This document shows positions 9,044 through 17,865 of a stretch of 64,000 nucleotides of DNA, in pieces. Both the position numbers and the translations under genes were made by a program. Numbering within the stretch: position 1 is the stretch's first letter; every line of letters begins with the position of its first letter. This stretch comes from Actinopolymorpha singaporensis (GTDB lineage Bacteria > Actinomycetota > Actinomycetes > Propionibacteriales > Actinopolymorphaceae): the NCBI RefSeq assembly GCF_900104745.1, contig NZ_LT629732.1:6311981-6375980 (forward strand), given 5' to 3'. Under the pieces are notes generated by a model. That model was given only the letters and a program-made list of their open reading frames with translations, did no database searches and was not told where the DNA came from.

Positions 9044-11415
9044 GCACGGGCGCGCCGGTCACGACCGGCGCACCCGCCCCCGACGCGGCCCGCGAGCCGG
9101 GGACCCGCGACGTCGAACTTCTCATCGGCGGGATGACCTGCGCCTCCTGCGCCGCCCGGGTGGAGAAGAAGCTGAACAAGCTGGACGGCGTGGTGGCCAC
9201 GGTCAACTACGCCACCGAGAAGGCGAAGGTCAGCGCACCTGAGACGGTGACCACCGATGATCTGGTCGGAGTCGTCGAGGCCACCGGCTACACCGCAACC
9301 CTGCCTGTCCCGCCCGCGCCGTCGCCGGCCGCCGGCGACGGCGCGGCGACCGGGGCCGGCTCCCCCACGGCGTCACCGGCCGAGGCAGACCCGACCCGGG
9401 CCCTGCGTACCCGCCTGCTGACCAGCGCGGCCCTCGCCCTTCCGGTGGTCGTGCTCGGGATGGTGCCGCCGCTGCAGTTCACCAACTGGCAGTGGCTGGC
9501 GCTCGCCCTCGCCTCGCCCGTGGCGGTGTGGGGGGCGTGGCCGTTCCACAAGGCGGCCTGGACCAACCTGCGGCACGGCGCGGCGACGATGGACACGCTG
9601 ATCTCGCTGGGCGTGGGCGCTGCCTACCTCTGGTCGCTGTACGCGCTGTTCCTCGGTACGGCCGGCACCCCCGGCATGCGGATGGAGTTCTCGCTGCTGC
9701 CCCGGCAGGGGTCCGGCGCGGACGAGATCTACCTCGAGGTTGCCGCGGCGGTGACGACGTTCATCCTCGCCGGCCGGTACGCCGAGGCGCGGGCGAAAAG
9801 GCGTTCCGGCGCCGCGCTGCGGGCGTTGCTCGAGCTCGGCGCCAAGGAGGTCACGGTCGTACGGGACGGGGTGGAGACCCGGATCCCGGTCGACCGGCTC
9901 GGTGTCGGCGACACGTTCGTCGTACGCCCCGGCGAGAAGGTCGCCACCGACGGCGTGGTCGTGGACGGTGCCTCCGCGGTGGATGCGTCCATGCTCACCG
10001 GCGAGTCGGTTCCGGTCGACGTGCGCCCCGGCGACAACGTCGTCGGAGCCACCGTGAACGCCGGCGGCCGGCTGGTCGTACGCGCCACCCGCGTGGGATC
10101 CGACACCCAGCTCGCCCAGCTCGCCCGGCTCGTCGAGGACGCGCAGAACGGCAAAGCCCGCGTCCAACGGCTCGCCGACCGGGTGTCCGGCATCTTCGTC
10201 CCGGTGGTGATCGTGCTCGCGGTCGCGACGTTCGGGCTGTGGCTCGGCGCCGGCGGCGGGGTGACCGCGGCCTTCACGGCGGCGGTCGCGGTCCTCATCA
10301 TCGCCTGCCCCTGCGCACTCGGACTGGCAACCCCCACCGCGCTGATGGTGGGCACCGGCCGCGGCGCACAGCTCGGCATCGTGATCAAGGGTCCGCAGGT
10401 GCTCGAGTCGACCCGCCGGGTGGACACCATCGTGCTGGACAAGACGGGCACGGTGACGACCGGGCAGATGAGCCTGGCCGACGTGCTCCCCGCCTCACCG
10501 ACCACCGAGCACGAACTACTGCGGCTGGCGGCCGCGGTCGAGCACGCCTCCGAACACCCGATCGCCCAGGCGGTGGTCACCGGCGCCCGCGAACGCGGCA
10601 CCGAACCCGTCGCGGTGACCGACTTCCGCAACACCGAGGGACTCGGGGTGTCCGGCCGGGTCGACGGCATCGCAGGGGCCGGCGGGGCTGACGGCGCTGA
10701 CGGCTCGTTCGTCCGGGCCGGCCGGCTGAGCTGGCTGCGCACCGAGGGAGTCGAGGAGCCGGCGGAGGAGTTGCGGGCAGGCGCGGAGCGGGCCGAGGCC
10801 TCCGGGCGTACGCCGATCTGGGTCGCCGTGGGAAACCGGGTCGCGGGTGTGCTGGTCGTCGCCGACACGGTCAAGCCGACCTCCGCTGCCGCGGTGGCGG
10901 ACTTCCGGGCGCTGGGGCTGCGGCCGGTGCTGCTCACCGGCGACAACGCCCGCGCCGCCCGGGCGGTGGCGGCCGAGGTGGGGATCGCCGCCGACGACGT
11001 ACGGGCGGAGGTGCTGCCCGCCGACAAGGTGGCAGCTGTCCGTGCCCTGCAGGAGTCCGGCGCGGTGGTCGCCATGGTCGGCGACGGCGTGAACGACGCG
11101 GCCGCGCTGGCGCAGGCCGACCTCGGGATCGCGATGGGCTCGGGCAGCGACGTCGCCATCGAGGCGTCCGACCTGACCCTAGCCCGCGGCGACCTGCGGG
11201 TGGCCGCGGACGCGATCCGGCTGTCGCGTTCGACGCTGCGCACGATCCAGGGCAACCTGTTCTGGGCGTTCGCGTACAACGTCGCCGCGCTGCCGCTGGC
11301 CGCGCTGGGGTTCCTCAACCCGCTGGTCGCGGGGGCGGCGATGGCGTTCAGCTCCGTGTTCGTGGTGACCAACAGCCTGCGGCTGCGCCGGTTCACGCCC
11401 AGGGCGAGCGCCTAG
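9040..11415 (+). CDS. copA: Copper-exporting P1B-type ATPase
   Basis: The 791-residue pump has one N-terminal HMA domain (GMTCASC at residues about 30-36) and the P1B membrane helices. The ion-path CPC motif is near residue 423 ([14 protein letters not shown]). The phosphorylation site DKTGT is near 467, the nucleotide-domain HP near 505, and the hinge GDGVND near 681. CPC with HMA and a CsoR/CopZ operon assigns Cu(I) export (CopA/CtpV type) rather than Zn/Cd. The stop codon TAG shares a CTAG tetramer with the stop of the convergent downstream gene. Confidence 0.95.
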   Translation: MSTGAPVTTGAPAPDAAREPGTRDVELLIGGMTCASCAARVEKKLNKLDGVVATVNYATEKAKVSAPETVTTDDLVGVVEATGYTATLPVPPAPSPAAGDGAATGAGSPTASPAEADPTRALRTRLLTSAALALPVVVLGMVPPLQFTNWQWLALALASPVAVWGAWPFHKAAWTNLRHGAATMDTLISLGVGAAYLWSLYALFLGTAGTPGMRMEFSLLPRQGSGADEIYLEVAAAVTTFILAGRYAEARAKRRSGAALRALLELGAKEVTVVRDGVETRIPVDRLGVGDTFVVRPGEKVATDGVVVDGASAVDASMLTGESVPVDVRPGDNVVGATVNAGGRLVVRATRVGSDTQLAQLARLVEDAQNGKARVQRLADRVSGIFVPVVIVLAVATFGLWLGAGGGVTAAFTAAVAVLIIACPCALGLATPTALMVGTGRGAQLGIVIKGPQVLESTRRVDTIVLDKTGTVTTGQMSLADVLPASPTTEHELLRLAAAVEHASEHPIAQAVVTGARERGTEPVAVTDFRNTEGLGVSGRVDGIAGAGGADGADGSFVRAGRLSWLRTEGVEEPAEELRAGAERAEASGRTPIWVAVGNRVAGVLVVADTVKPTSAAAVADFRALGLRPVLLTGDNARAARAVAAEVGIAADDVRAEVLPADKVAAVRALQESGAVVAMVGDGVNDAAALAQADLGIAMGSGSDVAIEASDLTLARGDLRVAADAIRLSRSTLRTIQGNLFWAFAYNVAALPLAALGFLNPLVAGAAMAFSSVFVVTNSLRLRRFTPRASA

Positions 11416-12578
11416 GGTCTGTCGAGGGGGCCGCCCCGCACGGCGAGGTCGGCGAGCTCGACCAGGAAGTCACCACAGGCCACCCACAGCGGGGCAGCCT
11501 CCTCGATCGGCCGGCCGTTCAGCGTGGTGCGGCCCTGGGCCACCACAGCGGGAATCGCCGGGGCCAGCCAGCCGTACTTCGCGGCGGCCCCGGCGGCGAC
11601 CATCCGCCGAACCTCGGCCGGCTCCGCCGGCCCGTCCGATCCCGACCAGCCGGCCGCGGCCAGCCCGTCGGCGTACCCGGCCACCAGCGTCTCGAACAGC
11701 TCCGGCAGCTTCGACGGCGGCAGGTGGAAGTCGGTCACCGCGTCGACGACCAGGTTGCCGAGGTCCTCTCCCAGGGCGCCGACCCCTGCGAACGCCCAGT
11801 CGATCACCACGGTCCGCCCGGCCACGTCGAACAGGTTGCGCGGGTGGAAGTCGAGCTGGCACAGCGTGCGCGGCAGCCCGTCCACCACGTCGAGCAGCCG
11901 GTGGCGGGCCGCCCACAGCGCCTGGAACGCGGGCACCCGGTCGGCCGGGACGAGCCGCCGCACCAGTGGAGGCGACCAGACCCGCGGGTCGGTGGGATCG
12001 GCGTCCGCGGCACTCCGGGCGGCGCGGCGGTCGACGTACGTCCGCAGCCAGCCCCGGCTCATCCACGGGCGGTCCAGCACGGGTTCGCCGGCCAGGTGCT
12101 CGCGGGCCAGGTGTCCCTGCACCTGCCCGAGGTGTTCGGCCGCCTGCCGGTAGCGCGGCAGCGCCCAGGTCGACCCCTCGCAGCCGGCGACGTCCTCCAT
12201 CCAGATCGCGAGCGTGCCGTCGGGACCGGGGACGACGCCGTAGCACGCCGGTGCACGCAGGTCGCCGGGCAGTGAGCCCAGCAGGCCGTCGGCGAACGCG
12301 TCCGCCTCCCGCCGCCAGTGGAACGGGTGCGCCGGGTCGTCCTCCGAACGCCACACCGACAGCCCGCCGTGCACGACGTGGCGGAGCACCTTGACCACGG
12401 CCGACCAGTCCGCTCCGCGCACCCGCCAGATGCCGACGGTGGCGATGCCGTCCACGGCGGGCCCGGCCAGCGGGTCGATCTCGGCCGCGCGGACCTCCTC
12501 GACCGTACGCTCCAGCGCGTCGGCCACCTGGGCCGAGACCTCGAACGGCACCTCACGTCCGGCAGTCGTCGGCTCCAT
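11412..12578 (-). CDS. Aminoglycoside phosphotransferase (APH)-family kinase-like protein
   Basis: The 388-residue protein has the APH/choline-kinase catalytic loop [11 protein letters not shown] followed by [20 protein letters not shown], the metal-binding Asp motif. Substrate is unknown; members phosphorylate antibiotics, sugars or small alcohols, and resistance should not be assumed. It lies 42 bases downstream of the rhamnonate dehydratase gene on the same strand and may be co-transcribed, though a pathway role is unproven. No ribosome binding site is evident before ATG 12578. Its stop overlaps copA's stop tail to tail. Confidence 0.8.
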   Translation of the reverse strand: MEPTTAGREVPFEVSAQVADALERTVEEVRAAEIDPLAGPAVDGIATVGIWRVRGADWSAVVKVLRHVVHGGLSVWRSEDDPAHPFHWRREADAFADGLLGSLPGDLRAPACYGVVPGPDGTLAIWMEDVAGCEGSTWALPRYRQAAEHLGQVQGHLAREHLAGEPVLDRPWMSRGWLRTYVDRRAARSAADADPTDPRVWSPPLVRRLVPADRVPAFQALWAARHRLLDVVDGLPRTLCQLDFHPRNLFDVAGRTVVIDWAFAGVGALGEDLGNLVVDAVTDFHLPPSKLPELFETLVAGYADGLAAAGWSGSDGPAEPAEVRRMVAAGAAAKYGWLAPAIPAVVAQGRTTLNGRPIEEAAPLWVACGDFLVELADLAVRGGPLDRP

Positions 12579-12620
12579 GCGGACAAGTGTCCAGGAGGCC
12601 CTGACCGCACGGGAGACAGG

Positions 12621-13799
12621 TCAGTGCGTGTAGGGGCGGTGCAGCGCGCACTCGGGATTCAGCCGTACGCCGAACCCCGGAGTCTCCGGCACCCGCAGCC
12701 GCCCGCCCACCGGAACCGGCTCGTCCAGCAGCAGCGGGTGGAACATCGGCACCACCTCCGTGGCCTGCGGATGCATCATCAGGAACTCCGAGAACGGGCT
12801 GTTCCGCCGGGTGAGCACGAAGTGGTAGGAGTACACGCTCGAACCGTGCGGGATCACCGGGACGCCGTGCGCGTCGGCGAGGGCGCTGATCCGGGCGAGC
12901 TCGGTGATGCCGCCGCACCAGTTCACGTCCGGCTGGATCATGTCGGCGCAGCCCATCTCCAGCAGCAGGCGGAAGCCGAACCTCGTCCACTCGTGTTCGC
13001 CGGTGGTGACCCACATGCCCGTCGGCACCCGGCGCCGAAGCTCGGCGTAACCCCAGTAGTCGTCGGGCGGCAGCGCCTCCTCGATCCAGCGCAGGCCGAA
13101 CTCCGCCGACCGCTGGGCGAGCCGGGTGGCGTAGTCGAGGTCGAGCGACATCCAGCAGTCCCAGCTGAGGAAGAAGTCCTCGCTCACCCGTTCGCGCATC
13201 GAGGCCAGCTTGTCGAGGTTGGCCCGTAGACCCTCAGGACCCTCGGCCGGCCCGTGCTGCAAGGGCAGCTTGCCTCCGACGAAGCCGAGCTTCTCCGCGA
13301 TGTCGGGGCGAGCGCCGGTCGCGTAGAAGACGAGTTCGTCGCGGACGGGCCCGCCGAGCAGGGCGTAAACCGGTTCTTGACGGATCTTGCCCAGCAGGTC
13401 GTACATCGCGAGGTCCACGGCGCTGATGCAGTTGACCGCGATTCCCTTGCGGCCGTAGTACAGCGTCGAGGCGTACATCTGGTCCCAGATCTTCTCGATC
13501 GAGGTGACCGGGGCGCCCTCCACGAAGCGGGCAAGATGCTTCTCCACGATGTACGCCCCGGGTTCGCCGGCCGTCGTGGTCGCGAACCCGACCGTTCCGT
13601 CGTCGGCCTCCACCTCGACCACGAGGGTGCCGAGCACGTTGAGCCCGAACTTCTGCCGGCTGTCGCGATAGTCGGGGTAGTACGCCATCGGCGTGGCCAC
13701 GTGGTCGTCGATCCAGTGCTGCTCTGCCTGGTCGTGGTAGTCCGCGCCACCGCCGCGCACGACGTACGCGCGGACCTCACGTACCTTCGGCATCGCCAT
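12621..13799 (-). CDS. rhmD: L-rhamnonate dehydratase (enolase superfamily)
   Basis: The sequence follows E. coli RhmD closely by recall. Shared blocks include DYHDQ-x4-HWIDDH, ATPM, FGLNVLGTLVVEVEA, FYATGARPD, the WDCWMS metal strand, RWIEEALPP, TTGEHEWT, MIQPDVNWCGG, VIPHGSSVYSYH, and the C-terminal RPYTH. The enzyme removes water from L-rhamnonate to give 2-keto-3-deoxy-L-rhamnonate. ATG at 13799 is chosen because GGGGA lies nine bases upstream and it yields the family-typical MAMPKVREVRA start. It is divergent from an IclR regulator that heads the other pathway genes. Confidence 0.88.
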   Translation of the reverse strand: MAMPKVREVRAYVVRGGGADYHDQAEQHWIDDHVATPMAYYPDYRDSRQKFGLNVLGTLVVEVEADDGTVGFATTTAGEPGAYIVEKHLARFVEGAPVTSIEKIWDQMYASTLYYGRKGIAVNCISAVDLAMYDLLGKIRQEPVYALLGGPVRDELVFYATGARPDIAEKLGFVGGKLPLQHGPAEGPEGLRANLDKLASMRERVSEDFFLSWDCWMSLDLDYATRLAQRSAEFGLRWIEEALPPDDYWGYAELRRRVPTGMWVTTGEHEWTRFGFRLLLEMGCADMIQPDVNWCGGITELARISALADAHGVPVIPHGSSVYSYHFVLTRRNSPFSEFLMMHPQATEVVPMFHPLLLDEPVPVGGRLRVPETPGFGVRLNPECALHRPYTH

Positions 13800-13886
13800 C
13801 GCACTCACTCCCCTTCGTGCCAAGGGCGGACACGAGCCCTGGTCTCAGGTCACCTGTCGGCGTAGGTTATGCGCAGTTTCGGCTCG

Positions 13887-13902
13887 GTGAACCCGAGTTC
13901 AC
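13887..13902 (+). promoter_or_regulatory. Candidate IclR-family operator in the divergent promoter region
   Basis: GTGAAC-CCGA-GTTCAC is a perfect 16-base dyad centred between rhmD (start 13799, minus) and the IclR gene (start 13936, plus). Its position would let one regulator dimer control both directions. A partially overlapping CTCGG-N5-CCGAG dyad also exists. Assignment to this regulator is inference from position. Confidence 0.5.
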
Positions 13903-13935
13903 GTATCCGAACGATCGCGTCCGGAGGCGTACCCC

Positions 13936-14742
13936 GTGACCGACCCGACCACCGGCGCAGTGAAGTCGGCCGAACGCACCCTCGCGATTCTTGAGCTGCT
14001 CACCCGGCACGAGGAGCCGCTCACGTTCACCGCGATCGCGCAGACCCTGCGTTATCCGCGTTCCAGCCTGCACGGGCTGCTGCGGACGCTGGTGGAGCGG
14101 GGCTGGGCGGAGTTCGACGCCGACCAGCGCTGCTACTCCCTCGGCCTTCGCACGCTGGAGGCCGGCAACGCCTACACGCGCACGCTCGGGCTGGTCGAAC
14201 GCGCACTGCCGTTGATGGAACGCATCAGGGACACCATCGACGAGACGGTCCAGCTGGCGGTGCTCGACGGAGTGCACAACGTCTACGTGGCCAAGGTCGA
14301 CGGGCGCCAGACCCTCACCCTCGCGTCCGAAGTCGGCCGCCGGCTGCCCGCTCACGCCACCGGGGTCGGGAAGGTGCTGCTGGCCGGGCTTCCCCGCGAC
14401 GACCTCGAGGCGCGCCTGCCCGCGGGTCCGCTGCCGTCGTTCACCCGGCACACGGTGACCGACAAGGCGAGGTTGCTCGGTCAGCTGCGCACCGTGGCCC
14501 GGCGCGGGTTCGCCGTGGACAACGAGGAGTACACCCTCGGCATCCGCTGTGTCGCCGTGCCGGTGTACGACGTCAGCCGGCGGACCGTCGCAGCGCTCAG
14601 CGTGTCCGTCCCGGCGATCCGGTGCACACCTGCCCACCGGGAGAACGCCCACCGGCTGCTGACCGAGGCGGCGCACCGGCTGTCGGCCGAGTTGGGCTAC
14701 GAACGCCGGCACCGGGCCGGACCGACCCTTGAGGAGTGGTGA
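13936..14742 (+). CDS. IclR-family transcriptional regulator
   Basis: The protein has 268 residues. An N-terminal winged helix (SAERTLAILELLTRHEEPLT, SSLHGLLRTLVERGW) is followed by the IclR ligand-binding domain (LPAHATGVGKVLLAGL, GFAVDNEEYTLGIRCVAVPV). It probably binds a rhamnose-pathway intermediate and controls both the divergent rhmD and the genes downstream. GTG 13936 has GGAGG eight bases upstream. Its stop overlaps or abuts the following MBL-fold gene, so the three plus-strand genes form one transcript. Confidence 0.88.
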   Translation: MTDPTTGAVKSAERTLAILELLTRHEEPLTFTAIAQTLRYPRSSLHGLLRTLVERGWAEFDADQRCYSLGLRTLEAGNAYTRTLGLVERALPLMERIRDTIDETVQLAVLDGVHNVYVAKVDGRQTLTLASEVGRRLPAHATGVGKVLLAGLPRDDLEARLPAGPLPSFTRHTVTDKARLLGQLRTVARRGFAVDNEEYTLGIRCVAVPVYDVSRRTVAALSVSVPAIRCTPAHRENAHRLLTEAAHRLSAELGYERRHRAGPTLEEW

Positions 14743-14747
14743 CCGCC

Positions 14748-15521
14748 ATGAGTGAGTTCCGCGTCGACGTGCTGCCCCTCGGCCGGGGTGACGTGCCCGG
14801 GCCGGAGCTGTTCTGGATGAGCGGCTGGGACGAGTGGCACACGCTGTTGTTCCAGTCTGTCCTGCTGCGCGGTGACGGTGTCACGGCGCTGGTCAACACC
14901 GGCCCGGCACGCGACCTCGAACCCATGAACGCCCACTGGGAGAAGGTGCTCGGCGCGCGTGCCCGGATGCGGCGCGAGCCCGGTGAGTTCGTCGTCGACC
15001 AGCTGGCGAGGTTCGGTCTCGCTCCCGAGGACGTCACCCACGTCGTCCTCACGCCGCTGCAGCTCTACACGGTGAGCAACGTCGCGTTGTTCACCAACGC
15101 ACGGATCTGTGTCGCCGAACGCGGCTGGGTACACTTCCACACCACGCACGCGCACCCACACGACAACCGGGCGACATCCCTGCCCGACGACGTGCTCGTC
15201 CACCTGGTGACCGAGGCCTGGCCGCGGGTGCGGCTGCTCGCCGACGAGGACGAGCTCGCGCCCGGCCTGCGCACGTGGTGGAGCGGCGTACACCACCGTG
15301 CATCGGTCGTGGTGGAGGCGGACACCCCGCGTGGTGTGGTGGCGATCTCGGACAGCTTCTTCGTGCTGGACAATGTGGAGAAGAACATCCCGATCGGGAT
15401 CAACGAGAACATGTACGAGGCGATCGCCGCCTACGAGCGGGTACGCCGCACCGCCGACGTGATCGTGCCGCTGTACGACCCCCGTAACCTCGAACGCTTC
15501 GCCGGCGGGAGGGTCGCATGA
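14748..15521 (+). CDS. Metallo-beta-lactamase-fold protein lacking the HxHxDH motif
   Basis: The protein has 257 residues and the overall layout of a lactonase-type MBL protein. However, the place of the metal motif (normally THxHxDHxG) reads TPLQLYTVSN, near residues 101-110, so the His and Asp ligands are gone. Later elements are partly kept (GVHHRAS, then VVAISDSF). By context it sits where a rhamnono-lactonase would act, between dehydrogenase and dehydratase. Catalysis by the usual binuclear centre is not expected, so it may be non-catalytic or use another mechanism. ATG 14748 is preferred, with GAGGAG 11 bases upstream. GTG 14739 would give a 4-base overlap with the IclR stop. Confidence 0.75.
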   Translation: MSEFRVDVLPLGRGDVPGPELFWMSGWDEWHTLLFQSVLLRGDGVTALVNTGPARDLEPMNAHWEKVLGARARMRREPGEFVVDQLARFGLAPEDVTHVVLTPLQLYTVSNVALFTNARICVAERGWVHFHTTHAHPHDNRATSLPDDVLVHLVTEAWPRVRLLADEDELAPGLRTWWSGVHHRASVVVEADTPRGVVAISDSFFVLDNVEKNIPIGINENMYEAIAAYERVRRTADVIVPLYDPRNLERFAGGRVA

Positions 15522-16312
15522 GCGGCGGTACGAGCGGCGGTACGAGCGGCGGTACGGAAACCCGCACGGTGCTGGTGACCGGCGCCGCCCGGGGCATCGG
15601 CCGGGCGACCGCGGCGAGGTTCGGCCGCGAGGGTGCCCGGGTCGTCGTCAACCACCCACCGGGCGAACGCGAGCACGCCGAGCAGACGGCCGCGCTGGTC
15701 CGCGAGGCGGGCGGTAGGCCGCTGCTGGTGGAGGCCGACGTCGCCGACCCGAAGGCGGTGGCGAGGATGGCCGAGGCCGTGCACGCCGAATGGGGCCCGC
15801 TGGACGTGCTGGTCAACAACGCCGGCATCTGCCCGTTCGCCGACTTCTTCGACATCGACGTGGATCTGTGGGACCGCGTGCAGCACGTCAACCTGCGTGG
15901 GGCGTTCCTGGTGACCCAGGCGTTCACCAGGGCGATGGTCGAGGCCGGACGTGGCGGCCGGGTGCTGTCGGTGTCGTCCATCTCGGCCTGGGTCGGCGGC
16001 TCCCAGCAGGTGCACTACTGCACCACCAAGGCCGGGATCAGCTCGCTGATGAAGAGCCTCGCGATCGTGCTCGGCCCGCACGGCATCACCTGCAACGCCG
16101 TGCTGCCCGGCGCGATCGCCACCGACATCAACAAGGACGACTGGAGCGACGGGACGAAGGTCGACTACTTCCGCTCGCGCATCCCGGCCGGGCGGATGGG
16201 TGAGCCAGCCGACGTCGCCGGGGTGCTGTGGCTGCTGTCCCAGCCGGAGTCGGCGTACATGAACGGTTCCGACGTGCTGGTGGACGGCGGTATGTTCGTC
16301 AACCTGCAGTAG
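15518..16312 (+). CDS. SDR oxidoreductase, probable L-rhamnose 1-dehydrogenase
   Basis: This is a 264-residue short-chain dehydrogenase. The nucleotide motif TGAARGIG is at about residues 21-28, NNAGICPF follows, and the catalytic Tyr167 and Lys171 lie in YCTTKAG. The blocks NNAGICPF, SSISAWVGG, CNAVLPGAIATDINKDD and the GMFVNLQ C-terminus match L-rhamnose 1-dehydrogenases of the non-phosphorylative pathway as I recall them. Such enzymes oxidise L-rhamnose to the lactone with NAD(P)+. The N-terminus carries three SGGT repeats encoded by a 12-base tandem repeat. ATGA overlap with the MBL gene indicates coupling. A 2-keto-3-deoxyrhamnonate dehydrogenase role is the alternative. Confidence 0.8.
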   Translation: MSGGTSGGTSGGTETRTVLVTGAARGIGRATAARFGREGARVVVNHPPGEREHAEQTAALVREAGGRPLLVEADVADPKAVARMAEAVHAEWGPLDVLVNNAGICPFADFFDIDVDLWDRVQHVNLRGAFLVTQAFTRAMVEAGRGGRVLSVSSISAWVGGSQQVHYCTTKAGISSLMKSLAIVLGPHGITCNAVLPGAIATDINKDDWSDGTKVDYFRSRIPAGRMGEPADVAGVLWLLSQPESAYMNGSDVLVDGGMFVNLQ

Positions 16313-16348
16313 CGGGCGTGACGGGACGGGGCGGGCGGGGAGGCGGGC

Positions 16349-17314
16349 GTGAGCGACATCGTGGTCGAGGAGGCGTCGGCGCGGGACGAGGCGCGCTGGC
16401 ACGCCGACTGGCTGGAGCGCCGCGGGGAACAGTGGCGCCGGCAGGGCCTGGTGGACGCCGACGTCGCGGGCCACGTGGACCGCCTGGACCGGATGCGGGC
16501 CGACACCGCGCTGCATCCGGTGTGGACGCTGCGGGCAACGGGGCCGAGCGGCGACGCGGAGACCGTGGGGTACGTCGCGGCGGGAGGCCGGACGGACCCG
16601 GCCGGCCGGCGGGCGCTCCTCTACGACATCTGGGTACGTCCGGACCTCCGCCGCCGGGGAATCGCCTCCGCGGCCCGCGCGCACGTCGAGGACTGGGCTC
16701 GGGCCAACGACCTGCCCCGGGTGGGGACAACCATCGACCCGAACGACCCCGCCCAGGCCGCGTTGTTCGGCTCGTACACCGTCACCGCCCAGCACATGCA
16801 GCGGACACTGGACGAGCCGCCCGACCTCCCCGAGGGCCTGGTCGGCCGGGCGATGACGGAGGCGGAGTTTCCGGCGTGGCGGGAGCAGGATGTCGCCGGC
16901 TACGCCGACGAGATCGCCGTCGGGCGGGCGCTGTCCCCCGAGGAGGCGCTGGCCCAGGCCAACGCGGAGTTCGACGAACTGCTGCCGGACGGGCCGGCCA
17001 CCGCGCAGCACAGCATCTGGGTGCTCGAGACCGGTGACGAGCCGCCCGGGAGGACGTACTCCGCCGTGATCTGGCTCCGGCACCACCTCGAGGCCGGCAG
17101 GGCGTTCGTCTTCGGCGTCTCGGTCGTGCCCGAACGCCGGGGCCGCGGCCTGGGCCGAGCGGTGATGCGGCTCGGCGAACGGGCGGTGCTCGCCGCGGGC
17201 GACTCGGTGCTGGCGCTGAACGTCTTCGGTCCGAACACCCCGGCGATCAACCTCTACACCAGCCTGGGCTATCACGTCACCGACCAGTCCCGCGTCCGGG
17301 AGCTCACCACCTGA
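16349..17314 (+). CDS. Tandem GNAT-domain acetyltransferase
   Basis: The 321-residue protein contains two GNAT folds. The first has acetyl-CoA loop LRRRGIASAARAHVEDWA near residues 95-112. The second has RRGRGLGRAVMRLGERAVLAAG near 265-285, followed by NTPAINLYTSLGYHVT. The substrate cannot be read. GGAGGC precedes the GTG at 16349. It lies 36 bases after the SDR gene and might ride on the same transcript, but nothing links it to rhamnose use. Confidence 0.82.
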   Translation: MSDIVVEEASARDEARWHADWLERRGEQWRRQGLVDADVAGHVDRLDRMRADTALHPVWTLRATGPSGDAETVGYVAAGGRTDPAGRRALLYDIWVRPDLRRRGIASAARAHVEDWARANDLPRVGTTIDPNDPAQAALFGSYTVTAQHMQRTLDEPPDLPEGLVGRAMTEAEFPAWREQDVAGYADEIAVGRALSPEEALAQANAEFDELLPDGPATAQHSIWVLETGDEPPGRTYSAVIWLRHHLEAGRAFVFGVSVVPERRGRGLGRAVMRLGERAVLAAGDSVLALNVFGPNTPAINLYTSLGYHVTDQSRVRELTT

Positions 17315-17354
17315 CCTCGGGTCAGGGCGGCGGCGAAGTCAGGCCACGCAGAAG

Positions 17355-17807
17355 TCAGGCCACGCAGAACTCGTTGCCTTCGGGGTCGGCGAGCACGATC
17401 CAGCGGGACCCGCCCTCCTCGTGACCCTCCCCCAGCCGGGTGGCGCCGAGGCCGCACAGCCGCTCCGCCTCCGCATCCACCCTGTCCGCCCCGACGTGCA
17501 GGTCGAGGTGCAGGCGGTTCTTGCCCTGCTTGGGTTCGGGAACGGTCTGGAAGAGGATCCGGCCGCCCTGCCCCACGCCGGTCTCGGCGTTGACCGGATG
17601 CTCGGGATCGCGGATCCCTGCGGCGGTCCGCCAGGCCAACCGCCCGTCGACCTCGACCAGGTGGTCACGGATCGGCGCGCCCTCGGCCAGCAGCGAATCG
17701 ATCAGTGGCGAGTGGTCCTCGACGACGTAGTCGAGCGCCTGCGCCCAGAAACGCGCCAGCAGGTGAGGATCGGAGCAGTCGATGCACACCTTGTATCTTA
17801 CGGCCAT
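17355..17807 (-). CDS. VOC/glyoxalase-superfamily protein
   Basis: The 150-residue protein has two beta-alpha-beta-beta-beta modules. It opens with YKVCIDCSDPHLLARFWAQAL and ends WIVLADPEGNEFCVA, the pattern of glyoxalase/bleomycin-resistance-like VOC proteins common in actinobacteria. His and Glu positions (LHLDLHV, GNEF) fit a metal site; substrate unknown. It faces the GNAT gene tail to tail. The last 16 bases, including the stop, are duplicated immediately downstream. Confidence 0.82.
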   Translation of the reverse strand: MAVRYKVCIDCSDPHLLARFWAQALDYVVEDHSPLIDSLLAEGAPIRDHLVEVDGRLAWRTAAGIRDPEHPVNAETGVGQGGRILFQTVPEPKQGKNRLHLDLHVGADRVDAEAERLCGLGATRLGEGHEEGGSRWIVLADPEGNEFCVA

Positions 17808-17865
17808 GCGCCGACCGTAGGACCCACCACCGACAGGCGCCGGCGTCCGCGTGACCCCCGGGCGG

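Noticed and set aside
11412-12578. Aminoglycoside resistance gene
   Set aside because: Only the general APH fold is seen; family members have many substrates and nothing here indicates an antibiotic.
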